Source: Solobacterium sp. (GTDB taxonomy: Bacteria > Bacillota_I > Bacilli_A > Erysipelotrichales > Erysipelotrichaceae). From it: DNA of 7,531 nt. Numbering within the stretch: position 1 is the first letter of the stretch; the number at the start of each line of letters is the position of its first letter. Both the position numbers and the translations under genes were made by a program. Shown here piece by piece: positions 1 to 6,198 of this stretch. The DNA lies in contig JAFOLE010000152.1 in the NCBI GenBank assembly GCA_017419465.1, forward strand, positions 1 to 7,531, read 5' to 3'. The notes under the pieces were generated by a model. It saw only the letters and a list, made by a program, of their open reading frames with translations. It did not search any database and was not told the origin of the DNA.

Positions 1-63
1 GATACAGCGCTCAATCGCATTTTCTGCGTTGTATACCGGGACAATAATACTTACCTTCGGCAT
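1..63 (-). CDS. Glycosyltransferase family 2, N-terminal fragment (runs off the left edge)
   Basis: Only the first 21 codons are inside the window. The start ATG reads on the minus strand from position 63, and the peptide begins MPKVSIIVPVYNAENAIERC. The pattern 'VSIIVPVYN' followed by an acidic residue and 'I..C' is the classic opening of GT-A fold family 2 glycosyltransferases, where this first beta strand and loop bind the nucleotide of the sugar donor. The gene follows the gtrA-like gene with only three bases between them, and its purine-rich ribosome binding site (AAGGAAGG) lies inside the end of that gene, so the two are co-transcribed and probably translationally coupled. This pairing fits a polyprenyl-phosphate glycosyltransferase with a GtrA partner. 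The acceptor and the sugar cannot be told from this fragment. Confidence 0.82.
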   Translation of the reverse strand, partial: MPKVSIIVPVYNAENAIERCI

Positions 64-66
64 AAA

Positions 67-573
67 CTACTGTTCCTTCCTTTCCTTCAGAAGCACAAAT
101 TTCTCCAGCGGGAACACAATCGCAAACTGGACCAGTCCCGCAAGCAGCGCCGCAAGCGTCGGCGCAATTCCGGCATACTGCGGCGCATGCATGGTGATCA
201 GATGCACGACCTTTCCCTGAAGCCATGTGGAAAAGCATACAAGAACGGCGATGACCGCAAAGAAGATGATCACATTACGTTTCGGAGAATCACTGTGAAA
301 CGTCGTCTTCCGGTTCTGAAAGTAGCCGTAAATATTCGCAATGACATTCGACAGAAAAAACGGCAGCACATATCCCCAGTTGCTGTTGCCCACGCCGACG
401 GACTGTTCGGAAAAGATATCCCTGAGAATTCCGGGAAGCGGTGTCTTCCATCCCTTCATCAGTACAAAAAACACATTGACAAGCACAAGCTGAAGAATTG
501 TTACGCCTGCCGATACAAGATTAAACTTCAGGAACTGGATCAGTCCTTTGTTTTTGAATGTCAGTTTCTTCAT
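67..573 (-). CDS. GtrA-like family integral membrane protein
   Basis: This 168-residue protein is very hydrophobic, with four likely membrane segments at about residues 16-39, 67-85, 100-119 and 134-158. After the second segment comes N80 with a 'NRKTTF' stretch at 87-92, which matches the GtrA-like family signature of an Asn/Arg-containing turn ending in an aromatic residue. Family members are thought to flip, or help to flip, polyprenyl-phosphate-linked sugars across the membrane, or to support a partner glycosyltransferase. The loop between segments 1 and 2 (about 41-65) is longer than in compact members of 120-150 residues. The start has a short AGGA element just upstream. The stop TAG lies three bases before the glycosyltransferase start, which supports one functional unit. 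No promoter is convincing: a TAGAAT at 581-586 on this strand is too close to the start codon. The exact substrate is unknown. Confidence 0.78.
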   Translation of the reverse strand: MKKLTFKNKGLIQFLKFNLVSAGVTILQLVLVNVFFVLMKGWKTPLPGILRDIFSEQSVGVGNSNWGYVLPFFLSNVIANIYGYFQNRKTTFHSDSPKRNVIIFFAVIAVLVCFSTWLQGKVVHLITMHAPQYAGIAPTLAALLAGLVQFAIVFPLEKFVLLKERKEQ

Positions 574-637
574 GGTTCCTATTCTAGCGCGAAAACCGAT
601 GCGCCCTTCGGAAAAAAGTAGTAATATAGAAACGCAC

Positions 638-710
638 GGAGGCTTAGCTCAGCTGGGAGAGCGCACCCTTCACAGGGGTGATGTCGCAGGTTCGAGTCCT
701 GTAGCCTCCA
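638..710 (+). tRNA. tRNA-Val, anticodon CAC
   Basis: The 73 bases fold as a full cloverleaf. The acceptor stem pairs GGAGGCT (638-644) with AGCCTCC (703-709), with discriminator A at 710. The D stem is GCTC (647-650) with GAGC (659-662). The anticodon stem CACCC (664-668) pairs with GGGTG (676-680) around the loop TTCACAG (669-675), giving anticodon CAC at 671-673, which reads valine GTG codons. The T stem GCAGG (686-690) pairs with CCTGT (698-702), with one G-U pair, around TTCGAGT. The 3' CCA is not encoded: the next bases are CTT, so the tail must be added after transcription. TAATAT at 622-627 could be a -10 element, but I see no good -35. A terminator begins four bases downstream. Confidence 0.95.
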
Positions 711-713
711 CTT

Positions 714-752
714 AAAACACCGGTCTGTGAGAACACAAGCCGGTGTTTTTTT
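714..752 (+). terminator. Rho-independent terminator of the tRNA gene, possibly bidirectional
   Basis: AAAACACCGG (714-723) pairs perfectly with CCGGTGTTTT (740-749). The inner part extends through TGTG (726-729) and CACA (734-737) around an AGAA loop, and a run of seven T follows (746-752). This should stop transcription of the tRNA gene. On the minus strand the same hairpin lies nine bases past the stop of the folate cyclo-ligase gene (758) and is followed by TTTTAAG, so it probably also ends the suf operon, although its T tract in that direction is short. Confidence 0.9.
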
Positions 753-757
753 GCTAT

Positions 758-1288
758 TCAGTCTGCGTTTGCGACAAGAATCTGATCCAGCGGTACATCC
801 CATGGATCCGTGTTAATGAAATCAACACACTGTTCCGGATAGGCAATGCCCACCTTATACATACCGGACGTAAGCACGGAGTCATAATACCCCCTGCCGT
901 ATCCGGTGCGCTGATTCCTGCGGTCGAAGGATGACAGCGGCACAAACATCAGATCGATTTCTGAACAGGCCGCCGCATGTTCCTTCGCAGGTTCCATAAC
1001 GCCGAATGTTCCCGGATGAAGATCCTGCATGGATGTGATCTGATGAAATGTCAGGGTATTCCCTTCCACAAGCGGAACCGCCACAGGTTTGTGCTGTTCG
1101 AAGCACCAGGAAAGAAACGCAAGCGTATCTGCTTCATCCTTCATCGACACATAACATCCGATCAGTCTGCGGTCTTCCGCAAGCTGTTTCATCTGACGCA
1201 GAAGATCCTCATTGTACTGCATTCTGCGGTCTGCAGGAATGCCTGCACGGGCAGACAGACCGATACTGCGCGCAGTCTTCTTGTCCAT
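758..1288 (-). CDS. fau: 5-formyltetrahydrofolate cyclo-ligase (MTHFS, YqgN/YgfA type)
   Basis: This cytosolic enzyme (176 residues; family usually 180-200) uses ATP to convert 5-formyl-THF to 5,10-methenyl-THF, recovering a folate form that would otherwise inhibit one-carbon enzymes. Visible signatures are a basic N-terminus (K3, K4, R7), the 'DEADT' substrate loop at 51-55, 'GVMEP' at 96-100, and the ATP-binding motif 'RTGYGRGYYD' at 127-136, close to the family form R-x-GYG-x-GYYD. Near the C-terminus, 'DPWDVPLD' replaces the common pattern with His before Asp by Trp-Asp. The start ATG overlaps the sufB stop as TGATG (one shared base), so translation is probably coupled to sufB. It is the last gene of the suf transcription unit and stops just before a terminator hairpin. 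Escherichia coli names are fau and ygfA. Confidence 0.92.
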   Translation of the reverse strand: MDKKTARSIGLSARAGIPADRRMQYNEDLLRQMKQLAEDRRLIGCYVSMKDEADTLAFLSWCFEQHKPVAVPLVEGNTLTFHQITSMQDLHPGTFGVMEPAKEHAAACSEIDLMFVPLSSFDRRNQRTGYGRGYYDSVLTSGMYKVGIAYPEQCVDFINTDPWDVPLDQILVANAD

Positions 1289-2700
1289 CAGCCGATGGAT
1301 CCGCTCATATCAATCTTGAGCAGCTGGTTCAGTTCTACCGCGTATTCCATCGGAAGCTCACGGGTAAACGGCTCGAGGAAGCCCATGACGATCATTTCCG
1401 TTGCCTGTTCTTCACTCAGTCCGCGGCTCATCAGATAGAAGAGTTCCTCTTCGGAAATCTTGGAAACCTTCGCTTCATGTTCAATCACAGAAGTGTTGTT
1501 TTCATTGATATTCAGCGGAATGGTATCGGACTTGGACCGGTCATCAAGGATCAGCGTATCGCATTCAATCTTGGCACGGGACCAGTCTGCCTTCGGTGTG
1601 AAGCGGATCCAGTCACGGAAGTTGGTTACACCGCCGTTGCGGGAAATCGACTTCGAAATAATGGAACTGCTGGTATGCGGTGCCAGATGAATCATCTTAG
1701 CGCCGGTATCCTGGAACTGGTTCTGCGAACCGACCGCAATCGAGATGCACATGCCGTGGGCATATTCTCCCGCAAGGATACAGGCCGGATACTTCATGGA
1801 AATACGGGAACCGATGTTTCCGTCGATCCACTCCATGGTTCCTCCTGCCTCTACGCGGGCACGCTTTGTGACAAGGTTGAGAATGTTTGAACTCCAGTTC
1901 TGAACACTGGAATACCGGCATTTTGCATTCTTGCCGACAAATACCTCGACAACTGCCGCATGCATGGAATCCTTGGAATACTGCGGTGCGGTGCAGCCTT
2001 CGACATAGGAACACTCCGCCCCATCATCCACGATGATGATGGATCGCTCAAACTGTCCCATCGATTCTGAGTTGATCCGGAAATAAGACTGCAGCGGCTT
2101 TTCCAGTTTTACGCCGGGCGGCACATAGATAAAACTTCCGCCGGACCATACGGCAGAGTTGAGTGCCGCAAGCTTGTTGTCAGAAGCCGGTACGATTGTC
2201 GCAAAGTACTTCCGGAAGATTTCCGGATACTCCCGAAGTCCGCTGTCGATATCCAGGAAGATAACGCCTTTGGACTGCACTTCTTCCAGCATGTTGTGAT
2301 AGACCGCTTCGGACTCGTACTGCGTCGTTACACCTGCGAGATATTTCCGTTCCGCTTCAGGAATACCGAGTTTCTCAAAGGTATTCTTGACCTCTTCCGG
2401 CACATCGTCCCAGCTGCGTTCCGCTTCTTCGCTGACGCGCTTGTAATAGGTAAAATCCTGGAAATCGATTTCGGAAAGATCCGGTCCCCATTCAGGCATC
2501 GGCATCTCCTCAAACTGATGATAGGATTTCACGCGGAATTCCGTCATCCATTCCGGTTCCTGTTTGATCTTGCTGATGGTACGGACAACTTCTTCATTGA
2601 TACCCTTTCCGGTGTCAAAAATACTGATGTCCTTATCAGAGAAACCGTATTTGTATTCATCCTGGGCGGCAAGAATTTCCCGGTTGTTGGATTCACTCAT
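1288..2700 (-). CDS. sufB: Fe-S cluster assembly scaffold protein SufB
   Basis: SufB (470 residues, normal length) is the core scaffold of the SufBCD complex in the cytosol, where sulfide and iron combine into a nascent cluster. The N-terminal part (to about 130) is the helical region. The beta-helix core follows, with 'EGCTAPQYS' at 234-242, 'NWSSNILNLVTKRA' at 268-281 and the C-terminal 'FYLMSRGLSEEQATEMIVMGF' region at 421-441. C380 in 'ECDTL' aligns with E. coli SufB Cys405, and E407-H408-E409 aligns with E. coli Glu432-His433-Glu434. The 27-residue spacing from Cys to the first Glu is identical, so the residues tied to cluster assembly at the SufB-SufD interface are kept. The start ATG overlaps the sufU stop as ATGA, and the stop overlaps the cyclo-ligase start. 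Identification is secure. Confidence 0.98.
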   Translation of the reverse strand: MSESNNREILAAQDEYKYGFSDKDISIFDTGKGINEEVVRTISKIKQEPEWMTEFRVKSYHQFEEMPMPEWGPDLSEIDFQDFTYYKRVSEEAERSWDDVPEEVKNTFEKLGIPEAERKYLAGVTTQYESEAVYHNMLEEVQSKGVIFLDIDSGLREYPEIFRKYFATIVPASDNKLAALNSAVWSGGSFIYVPPGVKLEKPLQSYFRINSESMGQFERSIIIVDDGAECSYVEGCTAPQYSKDSMHAAVVEVFVGKNAKCRYSSVQNWSSNILNLVTKRARVEAGGTMEWIDGNIGSRISMKYPACILAGEYAHGMCISIAVGSQNQFQDTGAKMIHLAPHTSSSIISKSISRNGGVTNFRDWIRFTPKADWSRAKIECDTLILDDRSKSDTIPLNINENNTSVIEHEAKVSKISEEELFYLMSRGLSEEQATEMIVMGFLEPFTRELPMEYAVELNQLLKIDMSGSIG

Positions 2701-3152
2701 TGTTCGCCCTCACTTTCCGCAATCATCTGTTTCATTGCATTCCATCCGATGGTGGCACACTTGATCCGGTTTGCCTGACGGTACACATTTTTCATCGCAA
2801 CCGCCTCTTCGAGCTTCGCGGCGTCATATTCTTTCCCGTCCACCATATTCATATATTCATTGATCAGATCGGAAGCTTCTTTGACGGTCTTGCCTTTCAG
2901 AAGATCCGACATGATCGATGTGCTGGCAGTAGAGATGGTGCATGCGACACCGTCAAACCGGATGTCTTTGATCACACCGTCTTCAATGTCCGCCTGCACG
3001 GTAATGTCATCGATACAGCTTTCGCTGGACATATGTGCCCTGCGGTAACGCATATCATCCACAAGGCTGTGATTGTGCGGATATTTATAATGATCCATGA
3101 TCAGTTCACGGAGAACCATCGGATCATCCAGCAGGTTTTCATACTCACTCAT
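2697..3152 (-). CDS. sufU: Zinc-dependent sulfurtransferase / scaffold-like protein SufU
   Basis: SufU (151 residues, usual size) accepts persulfide sulfur from SufS and passes it towards SufBCD. Zinc ligands matching Bacillus subtilis Cys41, Asp43, Cys66 and Cys128 are C46, D48, C71 and C132. Supporting motifs are 'RELIMDHYKYPHN' (15-27), 'GVACTISTASTSIMSDLLKGK' (69-88 and on) and 'RIKCATIGWNA' (129-139). The first-ligand motif is unusual: instead of NPxCGDR it reads 'SSESCIDDI', so Asn and Pro are lost, Gly is Ile and Arg is Asp. The spacing of the last two cysteines (61, against 62 in B. subtilis) shows the SufU-specific insertion that separates SufU from IscU. The gene starts 15 bases after sufS, with GAGGAG about 11 bases upstream, and its stop overlaps sufB. 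Confidence 0.95.
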   Translation of the reverse strand: MSEYENLLDDPMVLRELIMDHYKYPHNHSLVDDMRYRRAHMSSESCIDDITVQADIEDGVIKDIRFDGVACTISTASTSIMSDLLKGKTVKEASDLINEYMNMVDGKEYDAAKLEEAVAMKNVYRQANRIKCATIGWNAMKQMIAESEGEQ

Positions 3153-3167
3153 ATGTCTGTCATCTCC

Positions 3168-4388
3168 TCAGAAGAAAATACCGACCGCATTTTCGAGAGA
3201 AATCTCGGAACATGCCTGTACACAGCGGTCCACTTCTTCTCTTGTGTTGTAAAAATAAAGCGATGCACGGATCGTACTGTCCGTACCGATAATCTCATGC
3301 AGGATCTTGGCGCAGTGATTGCCGGAACGAACGGCAATATTCTTCGCCGCAAGATAGCCTGCCGCATCCTGAGAGAACACTTCCTTATCATTGAATGCCA
3401 GCGGACCGTACTCGTTGTCCGGATTGTAGATCACGATGTTTTCAAGCGCAGAGAGTTTCTCAAGGAAGTATGCACGTAATTCCTTTTCATACGCATGAAT
3501 CTCATCCAGACCGATCTGCATCAGATAGTCACATGCGGCCGCAGCGCCGATCACGCCTTCAATATTCGGGGTTCCCGCCTCGAATTTTGTCGGCGCATGT
3601 TTCAGCTCATACGTGCAGCTTTTCTGAAACCGCGCATTCATATCGCCGCCCATGAAGACCGGCTCCATGCGCTCCAGAAGATCATACTTTCCGTACAGGA
3701 TTCCCACCCCGTCCGGACCGCACATCTTATGCGCGGAGAACGCAAGGAAATCAATATCGAGATCCTGTACGTCGATCTTCATATGCGGGACTGCCTGGGC
3801 GCCGTCCGCAATAAACAGTGCGCCGTGCTTATGGGCCATGGCCGCAAGTTCTTTCACCGGAAGAATGCTTCCGAGCACATTTGTCACAAGCGCAGCCGCA
3901 ACCGCTTTGACCTCCGGGGTAAAGCAGGCCTCGGCAGCTTTGAGATCAAGGTTTGCCTGGGCGTCCATCGGAAGATAGCGCACTTCAATTCCATAATCTT
4001 CCTTCAGACGGAACCATGGCAGAAGATTGCTGGCATGTTCCGCCTCCGTCGTCAGGATGACATCGCCCCGCTTCAGAAATCCATGTGAGAGACCGTATGC
4101 GATCTGATTCATGGAAGCTGTCGCATTGTGCGTAAAGACAATCTCCTTCGGACTGCAGTTAAGCAGCTTTGCAAACGAACTGCGGGCGCCGTCATACAGG
4201 CGGTCATTTTCCGCCGCAATCGCATAATCCCCGCGGTGAACATTGGAGGTATGCCTTGTATAAAACGAGGTAACCGCATCAATGACGCACTGCGGCTTCA
4301 ACGTCGTTGCGCCGTTGTCAAAATAAACCAGGTCCGGGTTTGCCTCAAAAAACGGAAAGTCTTTGCGTATCGCCTGTACATCGATCAT
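3168..4388 (-). CDS. sufS: Group II cysteine desulfurase SufS
   Basis: This PLP enzyme (406 residues, normal length) removes sulfur from L-cysteine, leaving alanine and an enzyme persulfide. Visible features are 'YFDNGATTLKP' (22-32), 'SNVHRGDYA' (48-56), the PLP-stacking His at H118 in 'EAEH', 'DGAQAVPHMKIDVQ' (195-208), the PLP lysine K221 in 'SAHKMCGPDGVG', 'KFEAGTPNIEG' (268-278) and the catalytic C359 in 'VRSGNHCAK', followed by 'RASLYFYNTREEVD'. The catalytic loop differs from B. subtilis 'RAGHHCAQ': the His two places before Cys is Asn. The residue 19 positions before the catalytic Cys, His342 in B. subtilis SufS (the ligand that captures the SufU zinc), is Q340 here, in 'FSQD' instead of 'HPHD'. 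The start overlaps the sufD stop as ATGA, and sufU follows. Confidence 0.97.
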   Translation of the reverse strand: MIDVQAIRKDFPFFEANPDLVYFDNGATTLKPQCVIDAVTSFYTRHTSNVHRGDYAIAAENDRLYDGARSSFAKLLNCSPKEIVFTHNATASMNQIAYGLSHGFLKRGDVILTTEAEHASNLLPWFRLKEDYGIEVRYLPMDAQANLDLKAAEACFTPEVKAVAAALVTNVLGSILPVKELAAMAHKHGALFIADGAQAVPHMKIDVQDLDIDFLAFSAHKMCGPDGVGILYGKYDLLERMEPVFMGGDMNARFQKSCTYELKHAPTKFEAGTPNIEGVIGAAAACDYLMQIGLDEIHAYEKELRAYFLEKLSALENIVIYNPDNEYGPLAFNDKEVFSQDAAGYLAAKNIAVRSGNHCAKILHEIIGTDSTIRASLYFYNTREEVDRCVQACSEISLENAVGIFF

Positions 4389-5182
4389 AGCGCGCTCAGC
4401 TTCCTTTCAAGTTCCTCCCGCAGGACGGAACGAACCTCTTCCTTTTCAATGACATCCGCAACCGGCATCAGATAGCCGGAAGAAATCAGTGCTGTGACCT
4501 GCGGCAGCGTCAGGCCGCGGCTCATCAGATAATACAGCTGTTCATCATCGACACGGCCGATCGACATCGCGTGGCTCGCTTCTACATCGTTTTCATCGAT
4601 CAGAAGTTCCGGAAGAATGGTGGAATGCTGACCGTCTTCAAAACTCAGCGCACGGCTGGTCTGATGGTTCTTTGACTGCTTTGCGCCGTTGACAATCGAT
4701 CCGATCGCATCGATCATCAGGCGTCCCTGCTTCATGACAACCGCAAAATTACGCATCTCTCCGAGGGTATGCGGTGCGAAGTTCACCATATTCATCCGGT
4801 AGTTTATGTTCGAAGACGCAAGCGTTGCGGAAAGGATTTCGCCATGTGCATTGGGTCTGCGCAGTGCGAAATAGATGCTGCGGTCAACTGCAGCACCGCC
4901 GCATTCTCCATACGCCGCAATCAGATGTGCATCTTCTCCGACTTCATAGGATTCATCACATTCCAGAGGCGCATTGCATTCATTCCAGAACAGCAGCGTC
5001 GCCTCACAGCCGTCTGCCGCATATCCGCGGATACGCAGTGACTTTGCGCCCCGGATACGGAACAGTGCCTGACAGTTCGTATCACACGTAATAGAAAGAT
5101 CCAGTTTCCGGTCACTTTCGATCAGATATTCCTGAAACCCGGACTCCAGACGGATATTCTGATTTACACGAATCTCCTTCAT
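4385..5182 (-). CDS. sufD: Short Fe-S cluster assembly protein SufD
   Basis: SufD pairs with SufB and SufC in the SufBCD scaffold and helps iron entry and cluster formation. The match is clearest in the last third: 'PELLIDENDVEASHAMSIGRVDDEQLYYLMSRGL' spans about 191-224 and corresponds to the family pattern of a Pro-x-Leu strand, 'DDV.CSHG', a Gly and 'LFYL.SRG'. H204 aligns with E. coli SufD His360, the partner of SufB Cys405. The protein is only 265 residues, against about 420-440 in E. coli and Bacillus, and lacks the N-terminal helical region. No frameshift is evident, because the ATG directly abuts the sufC stop (TAAATG) with an AGGGAAAG ribosome site inside sufC. The stop overlaps sufS. 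A shortened paralogue of SufB is the alternative reading, but the operon position fits SufD. Confidence 0.9.
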   Translation of the reverse strand: MKEIRVNQNIRLESGFQEYLIESDRKLDLSITCDTNCQALFRIRGAKSLRIRGYAADGCEATLLFWNECNAPLECDESYEVGEDAHLIAAYGECGGAAVDRSIYFALRRPNAHGEILSATLASSNINYRMNMVNFAPHTLGEMRNFAVVMKQGRLMIDAIGSIVNGAKQSKNHQTSRALSFEDGQHSTILPELLIDENDVEASHAMSIGRVDDEQLYYLMSRGLTLPQVTALISSGYLMPVADVIEKEEVRSVLREELERKLSAL

Positions 5183-6013
5183 TTACTTTCCCTGTGCTTT
5201 CTGTGCCACCGCGCATGAACCAAGGCTTACCGGTGCCTTTCTGCGCTCTGCCTCACTTGCCGGCTGAACGCCGTAGTCACGGTAAATCCAGTCATATCCT
5301 TCTTCATCGATCCGCTTTGCAAGTGCTGCATCGCCTTCGACGACGATATTTCCATCGACAAGGACATGCACAAACTGCGGTTCAATGAGCTCATAGAACC
5401 GTTCATAATGCGAAACAACGATCAGGCTCAGCGGATATTCCTTCCGCATGTTATTGATGGCATTGGCGACAACATGAAGTGCGTCAACGTCGAGTCCGGA
5501 ATCCAGTTCATCCAGCATGGCAAGATCCGGCTTGAGCAGTTCCATCTGAACGATCTCATTCCGCTTCTTTTCACCGCCGGAAAAGCCTTCGTTCAGAAAA
5601 CGATGGGCAAGGTCTTCCTTCATCTCAAGATCCTTGATGGTCTTTTCCATTGCCTTGATAAAGGTAAACAGCGGAACCGGGGACTCACGGCGCACATTCA
5701 TCGCAGCACGCATGAAGTCACTGTTGGTAACACCCGGAATCTCCTGAGGGTACTGCATGGCAAGGAACAGTCCGGCACGGCTGCGTGCATCAACCGGCAT
5801 GGCGAGTACATCCTGTCCGTCGAATGTAATGGAACCTTCAGTGACAATGTATTTCGGATGACCCATGATTGCCGCAAGCAGCGTGGATTTTCCGTTGCCG
5901 TTCGGGCCCATCAGAGCATGTACCTCACCGCTGTTTACAGTGAGATCTACCCCTTTCAGTATTTCTTTTCCTTCCACCGTAACGTGGAGATTTTCGATTA
6001 CTAAACGTTTCAT
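5183..6013 (-). CDS. sufC: Fe-S assembly ATPase SufC
   Basis: SufC is the soluble ABC-type ATPase that drives conformational change in SufBCD. Walker A is GPNGNGKST (36-44), the Q-loop region is 'LAMQYPQEIPGV' (84-95), the signature is FSGGEKKR (144-151), Walker B with catalytic Glu is 'LAMLDELDSGLD' (164-175, E169), and the switch His is H202. 'DELDSGLD' and 'FSGGEKKRNEI' are specific to SufC among ABC ATPases. The protein has 276 residues, against about 248 in E. coli and 261 in B. subtilis; the surplus is a C-terminal tail after 'GYDW' (about 250-276) that contains C267. It is the first gene of the operon. Its ribosome site is weak (AAAGGA about 13 bases before ATG), and an extended -10 promoter lies just upstream. 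The stop TAA is directly followed by the sufD ATG. Confidence 0.97.
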   Translation of the reverse strand: MKRLVIENLHVTVEGKEILKGVDLTVNSGEVHALMGPNGNGKSTLLAAIMGHPKYIVTEGSITFDGQDVLAMPVDARSRAGLFLAMQYPQEIPGVTNSDFMRAAMNVRRESPVPLFTFIKAMEKTIKDLEMKEDLAHRFLNEGFSGGEKKRNEIVQMELLKPDLAMLDELDSGLDVDALHVVANAINNMRKEYPLSLIVVSHYERFYELIEPQFVHVLVDGNIVVEGDAALAKRIDEEGYDWIYRDYGVQPASEAERRKAPVSLGSCAVAQKAQGK

Positions 6014-6044
6014 ATGTTGTCTTTTTTCCTTTTTGTCCTATCGG

Positions 6045-6073
6045 ATTATAACACAGGGGTTCTGCCTCGTCTT
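6045..6073 (-). promoter_or_regulatory. Probable sigma-A promoter of the suf operon, extended -10
   Basis: Reading the minus strand, TATAAT lies at 6050-6045 and is preceded by TGT, giving a perfect extended -10 (TGnTATAAT). A weak -35 candidate, AAGACG (6073-6068), sits 17 bases upstream and shares only the central GAC with TTGACA. Transcription would begin near 6038, leaving a leader of about 25 bases before the sufC ATG at 6013. No other promoter is obvious in the operon, whose genes are overlapping or closely packed. No experimental start is available. Confidence 0.7.
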
Positions 6074-6123
6074 GTTTTAAACCTTCTGCGGAGCGCTCAG
6101 GAAAAGATTCAGATAAAATTCAC

Positions 6124-6140
6124 ACAGGAGAGGCCCCTGT
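6124..6140. promoter_or_regulatory. Imperfect 17-bp dyad between divergent promoters, candidate operator
   Basis: ACAGG (6124-6128) and CCTGT (6136-6140) form an inverted repeat, with one further G-C pair inside (6130 with 6134). It ends five bases before the -35 candidate of the rightward promoter. The half CCCCTGT (6134-6140) recurs inverted as ACAGGGG at 6053-6059, inside the spacer of the suf promoter, and ACACAGG occurs directly at 6051-6057 and 6122-6128. This could be a regulator site shared by both promoters. Short repeats of this kind also arise by chance. Confidence 0.3.
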
Positions 6141-6144
6141 TAAA

Positions 6145-6172
6145 TTGCATTCAAAAAAGACTGGTATATAAT
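6145..6172 (+). promoter_or_regulatory. Probable sigma-A promoter of the foldase gene pair
   Basis: A perfect -10 TATAAT lies at 6167-6172. TTGCAT at 6145-6150 is a moderate -35 (its TTG matches the consensus) with a 16-base spacer. Transcription would begin near 6179, giving a leader of only about 20 bases that contains the ribosome binding site. An overlapping TGGTATATA at 6162-6170 offers an alternative extended -10 in a different register. Confidence 0.72.
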
Positions 6173-6187
6173 AGAAAAGCGTGTTTC

Positions 6188-6193
6188 AGGAGG
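6188..6193 (+). promoter_or_regulatory. Ribosome binding site AGGAGG that sets the foldase start
   Basis: AGGAGG is followed by a five-base spacer (AAGAA) and the ATG at 6199. This decides the start against an in-frame GTG at 6181, which would place the ribosome site inside the coding region and has nothing suitable upstream. Confidence 0.88.
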
Positions 6194-6198
6194 AAGAA

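Noticed and set aside
11..238. Minus-strand cysteine-rich small open frame that might look like a metal-binding peptide
   Set aside because: It overlaps the gtrA-like gene and the glycosyltransferase start in another frame. Its Cys content comes from GCA/GC-rich codons read out of frame.
581..586. TAGAAT on the minus strand as a -10 for the gtrA-like gene
   Set aside because: Transcription would begin at about the start codon with no room for the ribosome site, and no -35 is visible. The true promoter is not identified.
1048..1890. Long plus-strand open frame (280 codons) opposite sufB and the cyclo-ligase gene
   Set aside because: It lies antisense to the securely identified sufB, has no ribosome site and no recognisable domain, and its length is explained by codon bias of the real gene.
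1868..2070. Possible loss of the functional cysteine in SufB
   Set aside because: A first look suggested that the E. coli Cys405 position was not Cys. Recounting from the EHE motif shows that C380 in ECDTL aligns with it, so the residue is conserved.
3149..3163. Four-codon mini-frame (Met-Thr-Asp-Ile-stop) whose stop overlaps the sufU start, resembling a leader peptide
   Set aside because: The GAGGAG ribosome site directly touches its ATG, which is too close for initiation, and the frame is short enough to be chance. The same site serves sufU with a longish spacer.
2700..3479. Plus-strand open frame of 259 codons opposite sufU and sufS
   Set aside because: It is an antisense shadow of two conserved genes, with a low-complexity His- and Ile-rich translation and no plausible start signals.
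6181..6198. Upstream GTG start for the membrane-anchored foldase
   Set aside because: It would put the AGGAGG ribosome site inside the coding region. The ATG at 6199 has ideal spacing and gives a typical basic N-terminal tip before the membrane segment.
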